A DNA stretch of 64,000 nucleotides from UBA6059 sp040219045 (GTDB lineage: Bacteria > Bacteroidota > Bacteroidia > Cytophagales > Cyclobacteriaceae). Shown here piece by piece: positions 17,356-24,914 of the stretch. Made by a program: the position numbers and the translations under genes. How positions within the stretch are numbered: the stretch's first letter is position 1; every line of letters starts with the position of its first letter. The stretch is from the NCBI GenBank assembly GCA_965229505.1, contig OZ245881.1, positions 2,976,001 to 3,040,000 on the forward strand, read 5' to 3'. The notes beneath the pieces were generated by a model. The model saw nothing but the letters and a program-made list of their open reading frames with translations. It did no database searches and was not told where the DNA came from.

Positions 17356-17700
17356 TTTTGATCAATTCTGTATAAAGTGAGGAAGGTCAGCCACACTCCA
17401 AATTGTACATTTTTCGATGCTGAAATACTCGTGAGTCTAAACAATAGGCTCAGTTTGATAAACGAAAATAGAGCTTTGAATCCGAGCATCAAAAACACTA
17501 GACCAATAGCTCGGAATCTTTATAGCAAAGTTATTAAAATCGATAAGATCCCTTCGGCATGACTTGTAGAGACGGCCTATGGTGATTCTACCACACCAAC
17601 GCTCGGTAGTAATTGAAGTCTCAGCGAGACGCTCAGACCAGGGAAGATGAGGACTCAGGTAAGAAAAAGGTAATCTTATGGTAGCACACGCCAACCGTGT
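17356..17700. repeat. Intergenic stretch with repeated GCGAGACGCTCAG element
   Basis: No convincing gene lies here. At 17624-17636 the string GCGAGACGCTCAG is followed by an A/G-rich stretch with CAGGGAAG; the same combination recurs at 18773-18793. CTCAGGTAAGAA near 17654 recurs near 19535. These fragments suggest a mosaic of a short dispersed intergenic element. Confidence 0.5.
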
Positions 17701-18621
17701 TTATGTTCGAGGCATCTCCTTAAGACTAACCAATATTCTGAAACTGTGAAGCAAAAGAAATAGAGCTAACAATTGCTCATAGATTTCGGTATGAAGAAAT
17801 GTAGAGGCAGCCATGAAAACAATAACAAAAAAGAAATACGGGGGAGGAATAAATAGCTGATAGAAATAGGGTCTATCCTTAGGGAAGAACCAAATGAAAC
17901 AGAGCATGATAAGTGATCCGATTCCAACAATCGGATAAATGAACCTGAAAAGAGGATTGAAGAAATTATGAGTATTAGTCTCTTGCTGCCAGTTATACTC
18001 CTCAAAAACTCCTTCAGCAGTCCAACCAAATATCCTTTGTCCCCAACTGATTTCTTCACCGTATATGAAGAACATGCACCCTGCTGATATGACGAGCGTT
18101 AGGGTTACGTCTCTGCGCATGTCTGTTTGTAATTTGATATTTTTTAAGGGAACGACAGCCGTAACAAGTATTATTCCGGAAAATAGAAAGAGCAACGAAC
18201 TTAGCTCTTCCATTATACCTTCAGCTGGTGGTGGCCCAAATTGCTGTACATAAGCAAGCAATAGAGAACCGTAGACCGTGGTAATAATTACTGAAAACAG
18301 CGGCAGCCATTTTTTATTACAGATGTCGTCTGTAAGGAAAAACTGGCGCAGGGCCGCCCAGTCAACAAGCTGTTGGCTGATGGACATCATCTTACTCGTT
18401 AAATTGAAGTAGACTGAGATTCCCACTATAAATAATGAAAAAATTGTCACCGACAACACTAGCTTGAGTAGGAAGGCACCTTTGACGTCAATGCTTCCAT
18501 CACTGCTCACGTAATGTTCACCTATGTCCGTGATCATAGATAAGACGGAATCAAAGAAAATTACCAGCATGAAAGCTGTCAGGAAGAATATTCCGGGAAG
18601 AATGTGCTGCTTTTTATTCAT
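17701..18621 (-). CDS. Polytopic membrane protein of unknown function
   Basis: About 306 residues from the ATG at 18621 (MNKKQHILPGIFFLTAFMLV). In-frame ATGs at 18669 and 18678 exist, but a TATCTTTG -7-like box (18650-18657) lies between them and the chosen start. About eight hydrophobic helices are visible. A conserved-looking motif, FIYGEEISWGQRIFGW, sits near the middle in front of a loop rich in Asn, Gln and His. I have seen this motif in uncharacterised membrane proteins of several phyla, but no function is established. It stands alone in a repeat-bearing A/T-rich stretch. Confidence 0.75.
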   Translation of the reverse strand: MNKKQHILPGIFFLTAFMLVIFFDSVLSMITDIGEHYVSSDGSIDVKGAFLLKLVLSVTIFSLFIVGISVYFNLTSKMMSISQQLVDWAALRQFFLTDDICNKKWLPLFSVIITTVYGSLLLAYVQQFGPPPAEGIMEELSSLLFLFSGIILVTAVVPLKNIKLQTDMRRDVTLTLVISAGCMFFIYGEEISWGQRIFGWTAEGVFEEYNWQQETNTHNFFNPLFRFIYPIVGIGSLIMLCFIWFFPKDRPYFYQLFIPPPYFFFVIVFMAASTFLHTEIYEQLLALFLLLHSFRILVSLKEMPRT

Positions 18622-18772
18622 TGGCCATAATTGGCTTTTTGCTATTAAACAAAGATACTCTGGGTTCATCAGATACATTTCGGCTAAATGGAGCTTTTAT
18701 TTGGGGCCGAGCAAATTGGACTGAGTAAGCCAAGGTAACTTTCTTCATCTGGATATTTCTCACTACATCAAA

Positions 18773-18800
18773 GCGAGACGCTCAGCTCAGGGAAGGGGAC
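18773..18800. repeat. Second copy of GCGAGACGCTCAG element
   Basis: GCGAGACGCTCAG at 18773-18785 followed by CTCAGGGAAGGGG matches the element at 17624. The two copies flank the membrane protein gene at 17701-18621. Confidence 0.5.
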
Positions 18801-18875
18801 TACCTGTCAATTGTTCGAGGGTGACAATATTTGCAGCATCCTGAGTTGCAAACTAAGGATAGCTAAAGGAACCGA

Positions 18876-19355
18876 TCAGGCTGAGCCCCTCGCCTTCAGA
18901 AGCTTCTTGATCAACACGATCTGCCCGAAATGGTAGTAGCAATGCTCGATCATACCATCGATGTTTCTGCGGTAGTCGCCATATTCCTTCTTCACAAACT
19001 CACTGTCTAGCTGTTCCTCTGACATGTCGGCAACATGATCTGCAAACAGCTCGGCATTAGACCATAGCTGCTCCTTTAAGTCCGACCAGTCGTCTTCGGA
19101 AGTCATCGGCGGACAGTCAAAGCTATACTTGTCTCTGATCTCCAACTTCCCCGTTTCGAAGAAGTGCAGAACCCCGGCGATATAATAATTCAAATGATAG
19201 GTAAGGCTGGCAATAGTATTAAGGTCTCCGATCTGTTGCATGGCTTGCCGGAGTGTCACATCGGAGAGTTGTTCCTTGAGATTGGTATTGGCGACCCACT
19301 TACCAGTGAGCACTACTTCTTTGAATCGAGAGGCTAATTGGGTTGAGGAATTCAT
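18876..19355 (-). CDS. DinB-family protein
   Basis: A 159-residue four-helix-bundle type protein. The three histidines expected to bind a metal in DinB/YfiT proteins appear in ASLTYHLNYY and in EHCYYHFGQIVLIKKLL. Such proteins are often thiol-dependent transferases or have no known activity. It is a single gene bracketed by repeat-bearing intergenic DNA. A second, unrelated-looking DinB protein is encoded at 22540-23073. Confidence 0.82.
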   Translation of the reverse strand: MNSSTQLASRFKEVVLTGKWVANTNLKEQLSDVTLRQAMQQIGDLNTIASLTYHLNYYIAGVLHFFETGKLEIRDKYSFDCPPMTSEDDWSDLKEQLWSNAELFADHVADMSEEQLDSEFVKKEYGDYRRNIDGMIEHCYYHFGQIVLIKKLLKARGSA

Positions 19356-19724
19356 ATTGCAGGGTTAAGTAGTCAAAGGTATTAGATGTCATGTGACGAC
19401 AGAAAACTATCATTCTGTGCTCGACACACTTGCCTATCGACCCTTGAGTGTCAACCATACCCACGTCATTCCCAGCTTGCCTAGCCGTAGGCAGGCGCAG
19501 CGTCGGGAATCTCCTATTTCTAGCAGTAATTCTCAGGTAAGAAGGTTCACACGTTCGGAAACGCGACAGCAGGGGGAGTTCCCTATCTTATAAGAGGTTA
19601 ACAGGAAAGATTAGAGCTTAAGTTGGTCTTTTTTATTATAACTAATTGATTTTCAGCTTTTTATTGTTTTGATGAATATAACATTTCTAGTGGAAATCCG
19701 TTATGTTTGTATCGCTGCTACACC
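19356..19724. repeat. Intergenic stretch with ATTCCC/GGGAAT inverted repeat
   Basis: This 369-base gap has no supported gene. It contains an inverted-repeat element from about 19469 to 19511: CATTCCCAGCTTGCCTAGC at one end and GCGCAGCGTCGGGAATC at the other, with GCCTAGCCGTAGGCAGGC as an inner hairpin. A related phrase (TGCCTAGCCGGACAGGC) is in the tandem element at 27480. CTCAGGTAAGAAGG near 19535 also recurs near 17654. Confidence 0.55.
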
Positions 19725-19940
19725 ATGACACCTGTAATTATTATATTCTATCTAGCTCTTTTCTTGGTGGGTTTAAGCCTGTCATACACTCCACTATACT
19801 TGATGTCGTACAAAGTATTGCGAGTCGATAGGTTTATTCCTGATGGCAGGCTAAGCCTCTTGCTTTTATTTATATCAACGGGATTGGCTTATGCCCTAAT
19901 CCCTTTACTCAGACTCATCTTCGCTAGGCTGATTACTTAA
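19725..19940 (+). CDS. Small two-helix membrane protein
   Basis: A 71-residue product from the ATG at 19725 (MTPVIIIFYLALFLVGL); a TTG six codons earlier is less likely. Two membrane helices are separated by a basic loop (YKVLRVDRFIPDGR). Its 3' end overlaps the convergent gene at 19905-20930 by 36 bases. I do not recognise a family. The clean hydrophobic pattern supports a real gene, but its size keeps confidence moderate. Confidence 0.5.
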   Translation: MTPVIIIFYLALFLVGLSLSYTPLYLMSYKVLRVDRFIPDGRLSLLLLFISTGLAYALIPLLRLIFARLIT

Positions 19941-20930
19941 TGGGTCTACTTCTAAATTCCTTCTAGCCTTAATTTGCTCGATACTATCTTGAAATAGAAT
20001 CATCTTTTGTTGCCTCTCATCATTCGCATCAAGAAAATCAGACCAAGATTGCAAGAATCCGTCTCCAGAAGCTTCAATAGAGCCGTATTCACCCAATTCT
20101 AATTTTACTTGAGGATTATCGGCTAAAGTGAAGAGAGTTGCTACCCCAAGAAGGCCTGATATGGCCACACCAGCCAGCATCATATTACCTTTGGACTGAA
20201 CTTTTATTTTAATGAACAAGTCGTCATTTACTTGCTCTCCTGTTTCCTTACATATCTCTTCATAAAAGTATGTGAGGCAGTCTAGGAAGTCCCTAAAATG
20301 GAAAGCATTAATATCTTCGTCCTTCCTGATTTGGATCAGGAGATGCCCAGTATTGTTAACAATAAAAAAGCTTGAGATGCGGCTCTCAATAGCATTTTGA
20401 TAGTCATTGATGTTTGTAACTGCCTGTCTAGAAAAAAACACTCCAGATAAGTCACCTTGAAAATCAGCCTTATTTAATTCCTTAATCCATCTTATGTCTT
20501 TTCTTTTTTCTGGGTATGGCTCATAGTTATCCCCAAATTTAAATGTTCTACTGTCCCTGACAATTTTAGTGTTAGACACTATTTCACCAATCCATATCTT
20601 ATTCGAGTTCTCATTGGGAATTAAAACATAATCTCCAATAGACATTTTATGTTCAAAAGCAATGAGTTGATTAGCCCATTTTGTAGCTTCTCCTTTATTT
20701 AGGCTATAATTATTTATTAGATAAGTCCTAAGATCGTCTTTGTATATTCCCTTTTCAGAACGGCTGTTCTTTATTAGATTATAAGGCACATTATTGAATC
20801 CTACACCCACATAGTTTCTCTCATGAAATTCAGTGTAGGTTTGTCCAGAATAGGTTCTTATAAACCAATATTCTCTATTTGAATCAACAGTTCTTACGTC
20901 GGCCAAGGACTTTTCAAATAATAATGCCAT
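19905..20930 (-). CDS. Putative membrane-anchored sensor with Mrr N-terminal-like domain
   Basis: A 341-residue protein from A/T-rich DNA unlike the flanking operons. Residues 20-130 (EYWFIRTYSGQTYTEF, NYVGVGFNNV, IGDYVLIPNENSNKIWIGEI) follow the pattern of the PUA-like domain found at the N terminus of Mrr-type and other modification-dependent restriction proteins. No nuclease motif follows. A middle region (about 165-240, FFIVNNTGHLLIQI) precedes one probable membrane helix (MMLAGVAISGLLGVATLFTL, about 253-272) and a polar C-terminal tail. It could be a defence-related sensor or a housekeeping membrane protein. The domain assignment is by eye only. Confidence 0.6.
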   Translation of the reverse strand: MALLFEKSLADVRTVDSNREYWFIRTYSGQTYTEFHERNYVGVGFNNVPYNLIKNSRSEKGIYKDDLRTYLINNYSLNKGEATKWANQLIAFEHKMSIGDYVLIPNENSNKIWIGEIVSNTKIVRDSRTFKFGDNYEPYPEKRKDIRWIKELNKADFQGDLSGVFFSRQAVTNINDYQNAIESRISSFFIVNNTGHLLIQIRKDEDINAFHFRDFLDCLTYFYEEICKETGEQVNDDLFIKIKVQSKGNMMLAGVAISGLLGVATLFTLADNPQVKLELGEYGSIEASGDGFLQSWSDFLDANDERQQKMILFQDSIEQIKARRNLEVDPLSNQPSEDESE

Positions 20931-21263
20931 GCTGTTCTTAGTTTCGATTAGAGTCTTAAATGTTTCAAATCTATGATTATTTTATTGTTTTGTTCTCTTA
21001 AGAAAATAATTTGAAAGGCAAAATGCCTCCTGTTAGCGCAAGTATCCTGTTGTGCTTTTCTAAAAAATGATTCAAGACAACACTCAAACCAGCACAAGAT
21101 CCCAATCCTATGCCTAGAAAAAAGTCCTATGCCTATAGAATTTGACATGAATAAAACAGCTATCGATTTAATGCGACTACGAGCTTCCTAAGCAAGTGCT
21201 CTTTGGGATTTCTCGTCGACTTGCGAGCCCACCCATTTCCCCATCCCAACAATTCTCACTACA
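20931..21263. other. Noncoding A/T-rich gap before the TetR operon
   Basis: This 333-base stretch shows no supported gene. A 66-codon open frame exists on the minus strand, but its residue pattern is not protein-like. A short direct repeat, AGTCCTATGCCTA, and its variant AATCCTATGCCTA occur near 21105 and 21123. Confidence 0.5.
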
Positions 21264-21285
21264 TTACAGACCGATCGGTCTGTAA
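21264..21285. promoter_or_regulatory. 22-bp perfect palindromic operator for the TetR regulator
   Basis: TTACAGACCGA followed by its exact inverted complement forms a 22-bp perfect palindrome that ends on the base before the tetR ATG at 21286. The core AGACCGATCGGTCT resembles sites bound by NemR/AcuR-like TetR regulators. Binding here would block the start region of its own gene and probably the whole overlapping operon, so autoregulation is very likely. Confidence 0.85.
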
Positions 21286-21888
21286 ATGAGAAAATCAGCA
21301 ACTACACGTCAACATATTATAGAAGAAGCCGCCAAGATCTTCAATGTCAAAGGCTACTCCGGTTCGTCTATCTCGGACGTCATGGCGAGCACCGGCTTGA
21401 AGAAAGGCGGCATCTACAATCACTTTGCGAACAAGGAAGAGCTGACCGTGGAGGCATTCAGGCACGCCTTTGGCCAGATGCAGCGGCAGTTTGTGGAGGT
21501 GCTCACTGACGACCGTCCACCGCTGGAGCAGCTGACGGCCTTTGTGGAGGTGTTTCGCAGCTTTATCTACAAGCCCCCGATCAAGGGCGGTTGCCCCATC
21601 CTCAACAGCAGTGTGGAGGTAGACGACCAGGATGGACTATTGGCGGTAGCCGTCAAGAAGGCAGCTAAGCGCTGGGAAGCTATTATCCAGCAAAAGATCG
21701 AAGAGGCAATCGCGCTCGGAGATATTCCCGGTAGGGTAGACCCCAGAAGACAAGCCGTGATCATGATCAGTGCGCTCGAAGGTGCGATACTGCTCGCCAA
21801 GCTGCACAAGGACGCCTACTACCTGCAGGTGGCGGCTGATCACCAGATCGAACTGATTGGACAAATGAAAAAGGCGCAACATGGATGA
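21286..21888 (+). CDS. TetR/AcrR family transcriptional regulator
   Basis: A 200-residue repressor. The N-terminal helix-turn-helix is typical (RQHIIEEAAKIFNVKGYSGS, then SDVMASTGLKKGGIYNHFAN). The C-terminal ligand domain has the CPILNSSVEVDD segment seen in the YcdC/AcuR-like branch, where a cysteine near this point can sense electrophiles; here it is in GGCPILNSS. It sits directly behind a 22-bp palindrome and overlaps the next gene by 8 bases. It probably represses its own operon until a reactive small molecule binds. Confidence 0.92.
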   Translation: MRKSATTRQHIIEEAAKIFNVKGYSGSSISDVMASTGLKKGGIYNHFANKEELTVEAFRHAFGQMQRQFVEVLTDDRPPLEQLTAFVEVFRSFIYKPPIKGGCPILNSSVEVDDQDGLLAVAVKKAAKRWEAIIQQKIEEAIALGDIPGRVDPRRQAVIMISALEGAILLAKLHKDAYYLQVAADHQIELIGQMKKAQHG

Positions 21889-22543
21889 AGGACTACAGCC
21901 ATACCTAAGGCCGACAGCCTTCATCGATGCAGATCATCCCGCCGTGATCGCCTATGCACGGGGGCACGCTACCGCAAATGCGCCGATCGATCAGGCCGTG
22001 GAGTTGTACTATTCTATTCGTGACGGCTTCAAGTACAACCCGTACGACCTGGTACTCACCAAAGAGGGTCTCAAGGCGTCTAGCTTGCTCAAGAAGTCCA
22101 GCGGCTACTGCGTAGAGAAAGCCAATCTGCTGGCGGCATGCGCTCGTGTGCTCGGCATTCCTTCGCGGCTTGGTTTTGGGATCGTCAAAAATCACATCGG
22201 CGTGGAGCAGGTGCTCAAATACCTCAAAACAGATCTACTCGTCTTCCATGGCTATGCTGAGCTCTACCTCGACGGTCAATGGGTCAAAGCGACCCCTGCC
22301 TTCAACAAGGAGCTGTGTGCGCACTACCAGGTCGAGCCGCTTGAATTTGACGGTCGGCACGACTCGCTCTTTCAGGAGTACAACAGCTCAGGGCGACAGT
22401 TTATGGAGTACAAGCACGAGTATGGTACGTTTGCTGACCTGCCCCGTGAGCTGTTTATCGCGGAGTTGAAGAAGTATTACCCTCACATTTTCGCTGATCT
22501 CAGCGACCACCAATATAAGTTTATCATTACCACAGACACATGA
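21881..22543 (+). CDS. Transglutaminase-like protein
   Basis: A 220-residue protein with the transglutaminase/protease core: nucleophile C77 in SSGYCVEKANLLAACAR and H123 in LVFHGYAELYLDGQW. The usual third residue, an Asp in a VDPT-like strand, is replaced in WVKATPAFN, as seen in a bacterial subfamily whose activity is not known. There is no signal peptide, so it is probably cytoplasmic. It overlaps the TetR gene by 8 bases and the DinB gene by 4, so it is translated as part of the same operon. G+C content looks higher here than in the region to the left. Confidence 0.88.
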   Translation: MDEGLQPYLRPTAFIDADHPAVIAYARGHATANAPIDQAVELYYSIRDGFKYNPYDLVLTKEGLKASSLLKKSSGYCVEKANLLAACARVLGIPSRLGFGIVKNHIGVEQVLKYLKTDLLVFHGYAELYLDGQWVKATPAFNKELCAHYQVEPLEFDGRHDSLFQEYNSSGRQFMEYKHEYGTFADLPRELFIAELKKYYPHIFADLSDHQYKFIITTDT

Positions 22544-23073
22544 TTGCAAAAAACGAGAAGCGCTTCCAGGAATTGGAAGCAAGGAAAGAACGACTGCTGA
22601 CTGAGATGTCAGGTTATAGTGAAGAAGTACTCAACCTACCGGAAAAGCAAGGTGCCTGGTCGGTGATCGAGTGTCTTCATCATCTATACATCACCGAGTG
22701 GGGAACCGGTCAGTATATCAGAAAGAAAACCCAGAAGCCGGAGCTGATACCGCCCTACTCAAAGGTAGCGGCGCTGAAACTGCACATGCTGAGGTACACT
22801 TTTGCAACTGGAATTAAGTTTAAGGCTCCTTCTAGTTTGCCAAAGCCATCTGCCGGTCTTACGCTAGAAAGCCTGGATAAGGATTGGGTGAAAGTGCGCA
22901 ATTCTATTCATGAGCTGATGGAGCAACTTCCTGAAGATTTGCAGCAAAAGGGCATCTTTAGACATCCTGTGGCCGGCCGAGTCAATATGCATCACACCCT
23001 GGATTTCTTCAATTTTCACTTCGACCGTCATGAGCGTCAGATCCGAAGGATATTAAAGGCCGTGGCAAAATGA
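22540..23073 (+). CDS. DinB-like protein
   Basis: A 177-residue helical protein with the DinB-superfamily pattern: GAWSVIECLHHLYITEW near the N terminus, and HTLDFFNFHFDRHERQI near the C terminus, which supplies the other histidines of the predicted metal site. The start ATGA overlaps the stop of the transglutaminase gene, and its own stop overlaps the Nudix gene by 4 bases. The tight packing suggests joint function with the TetR-controlled genes, perhaps in detoxification, but the reaction is unknown. Confidence 0.85.
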   Translation: MIAKNEKRFQELEARKERLLTEMSGYSEEVLNLPEKQGAWSVIECLHHLYITEWGTGQYIRKKTQKPELIPPYSKVAALKLHMLRYTFATGIKFKAPSSLPKPSAGLTLESLDKDWVKVRNSIHELMEQLPEDLQQKGIFRHPVAGRVNMHHTLDFFNFHFDRHERQIRRILKAVAK

Positions 23074-23564
23074 GAGCGGCTTACTGTCAAAAATGTGGAT
23101 ATCCGCTAATGGAGAAAGAGAAAGACGACTACCTCCGGCAGGTCTGCTCCAGCGAGGAGTGTGATCAAATCTTCTGGAATAATCCCATTCCCGTAGTAGC
23201 TGGTATCATCGAATTCGCTGGCAATATCATCCTCATCCAGAATGTGGGCTGGCCCAAAGAATGGTATGGTCTTGTCACCGGCTATCTCGAAAAGGGCGAA
23301 ACACCCGAGCAGGGGATGCTTCGGGAGCTCAAAGAGGAGCTTGGGCTGGAAGGAGAGATCCAAAGCTTCGTGGGCAACTACAGCTTCTTCGAAAAGAACG
23401 AGTTGATATTAGCTTATCATGTGACTGCCAAAGGCGATATAACCATGGGTGACGAGCTAGCCGACTACAAGATCATCCCGATTGAAAAGGTCAGGCCATG
23501 GCCTTTTGCGACGGGCATTGCTTTAGGGGATTGGTTGGAGCGGAGGAAGGCTGGAAGGCGATAA
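23070..23564 (+). CDS. Nudix hydrolase with N-terminal zinc ribbon
   Basis: A 164-residue protein. An N-terminal zinc-ribbon-like segment (CQKCGYPL...CSSEECDQIF, four cysteines in the first 35 residues) precedes a Nudix domain. The Nudix box GYLEKGETPEQGMLRELKEE with the following LGL fits G-x5-E-x7-REUxEExGU exactly. The ribbon recalls NudC-like NAD hydrolases, but the substrate cannot be fixed. It is the last gene of the TetR operon, joined to the DinB gene by a 4-base overlap. Confidence 0.9.
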   Translation: MRAAYCQKCGYPLMEKEKDDYLRQVCSSEECDQIFWNNPIPVVAGIIEFAGNIILIQNVGWPKEWYGLVTGYLEKGETPEQGMLRELKEELGLEGEIQSFVGNYSFFEKNELILAYHVTAKGDITMGDELADYKIIPIEKVRPWPFATGIALGDWLERRKAGRR

Positions 23565-23651
23565 GAATGTCTTGATGTCCTCGCTTGAAGAGATACCTAT
23601 GATTAAGTTATCTTTACACGATCTTATTCTTTGAGACTAACAGGTATCAAG

Positions 23652-23870
23652 ATGAAAATAACTTTAGACATAAAGGACAGTAAAGCTTCTGCTTTCGTCA
23701 ACTTCGTTAAAAGTCTCGATTTCGTTAAGATTCAAAACAGCGAAGATGAAACAGAGCTCAGTAAAGAGGAAGCTTTACTGAGCCTTGAGCAGAGCTTGAA
23801 AGAGGTGAAACTTCATCAAGAAGGTAAAATTAAACTTCAGTCTGCCCAGGAATTCCTTGATGAACTTTGA
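23652..23870 (+). CDS. Antitoxin-like protein, partner of RelE-type toxin
   Basis: A 72-residue acidic protein from the ATG at 23652 (MKITLDIKDSKASAFVNFVK); a frame extension of seven codons upstream is possible. A short beta strand is followed by long amphipathic helices (KEEALLSLEQSLKEVKLHQE), typical of antitoxins that wrap a toxin with a C-terminal helix. It overlaps the toxin gene by 11 bases, the usual coupling for type II pairs. No DNA-binding fold is obvious. Confidence 0.8.
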   Translation: MKITLDIKDSKASAFVNFVKSLDFVKIQNSEDETELSKEEALLSLEQSLKEVKLHQEGKIKLQSAQEFLDEL

Positions 23871-24183
23871 ATTAAGGCTTACATCTGAATTCAAGAAGGA
23901 GTTCAAAAGGCTTTATAAGAAATACCCTTCCCTCAAGTCGGACTTGACGATACTGTTGAAAACTTTAGAGCACAAACCAACAGAGGGAGTCTCACTGGGT
24001 AAGGATTGCTACAAAGTAAGGCTAGCGATCAAATCAAAAGGAAGAGGCAAATCTGGAGGTGCTCGGGTAGTTACCTATATTCAGTTCATTGGAAACACAG
24101 TTTTCCTTCTTACTATTTTTGATAAATCAGAAAGAGCGAATATTTCTGATAAGGAGTTAAGAGAAATCCTCTCTCAACTCTAG
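23860..24183 (+). CDS. RelE/ParE-family toxin
   Basis: A 107-residue basic protein from the ATG at 23860, overlapping the antitoxin stop. It has the RelE/ParE fold pattern: an N-terminal strand (FELRLTSEFKKEFKRLYKKY), a Lys-rich helical hairpin, then the strands YKVRLAIKSK, GARVVTYIQF and VFLLTIFDKSE. RelE-like members cleave mRNA on the ribosome and ParE-like members block gyrase; the sequence alone does not decide. The pair lies between two operons on the same strand. Confidence 0.85.
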   Translation: MNFELRLTSEFKKEFKRLYKKYPSLKSDLTILLKTLEHKPTEGVSLGKDCYKVRLAIKSKGRGKSGGARVVTYIQFIGNTVFLLTIFDKSERANISDKELREILSQL

Positions 24184-24287
24184 ATTGAGCTTAATCGAAT
24201 ACCCAATAAAGCCCTCTTTCTTCCAGCCGTCAAGTTTGGTTTGGTAAACGGATAGTCACACTGTATTTTCACAGACTTTCAGATACG

Positions 24288-24914
24288 ATGGTTAGAATCA
24301 AAGGTCTCAGTTATCAATACACGGGTGCTCAGCCGGTGCAGTATCCCGATTGGGAAGTGGCAGAGGGTGATCATTCGCTGATCCTCGGTGGCTCGGGCTG
24401 TGGTAAGACGACACTACTCCACCTATTGGCTGGTCTGCTAAAGTCACAGCGGGGGGAGCTACTAGTGGCCGGCACGTCGCTACCGCAACTAGGAGGTGCA
24501 AAACTGGACAGTTTCCGAGGAAAGAACATAGGCCTCATTTTTCAGAAGCCACATCTCATCAATACCCTATCCGTAAAAGACAACCTGAAGCTGGCGCAAT
24601 ACCTTGCCCATCTTCCCCAAGATCAAAGCAGGATCAATCAGGTGCTTTCCGCACTCGACATTTCTGGTAAGGCCAATGCTAAGGTCTATGAGCTCAGCCA
24701 GGGCCAGCAGCAGCGCGTAGCTATCGCGCGTGCTGTGCTCAACAAGCCCAAGGTCGTGATGGCCGATGAGCCTACGGCCAGCCTCGACGACAAGAATGCC
24801 TTCGGCGTACTCGACATACTCGAGCAGCAGGCCAGTGACAATCAGGCGAGCCTAATCATCGCCACCCACGATCAGCGCATCAAAGACCGCATCAAAACCC
24901 AATTGACGTTATGA
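24288..24914 (+). CDS. ABC transporter ATP-binding protein
   Basis: A 208-residue ATPase of the LolD/MacB type. Walker A is LGGSGCGKTTLLHLLAG. The signature loop is LSQGQQQRVAIARA, with Gln in place of the usual second Gly of LSGGQ. Walker B is VVMADEPTASLD. It overlaps the FtsX-like permease gene by 4 bases. In context with DUF3299 and a His-rich permease it resembles zinc-regulated ABC systems of other bacteria. The substrate is inferred, not shown. Confidence 0.92.
   Translation: MVRIKGLSYQYTGAQPVQYPDWEVAEGDHSLILGGSGCGKTTLLHLLAGLLKSQRGELLVAGTSLPQLGGAKLDSFRGKNIGLIFQKPHLINTLSVKDNLKLAQYLAHLPQDQSRINQVLSALDISGKANAKVYELSQGQQQRVAIARAVLNKPKVVMADEPTASLDDKNAFGVLDILEQQASDNQASLIIATHDQRIKDRIKTQLTL

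Noticed and set aside
20948..21148. 66-codon minus-strand frame upstream of the sensor candidate
   Set aside because: It is low complexity with an odd residue mix, and lies in A/T-rich DNA where random frames are common.
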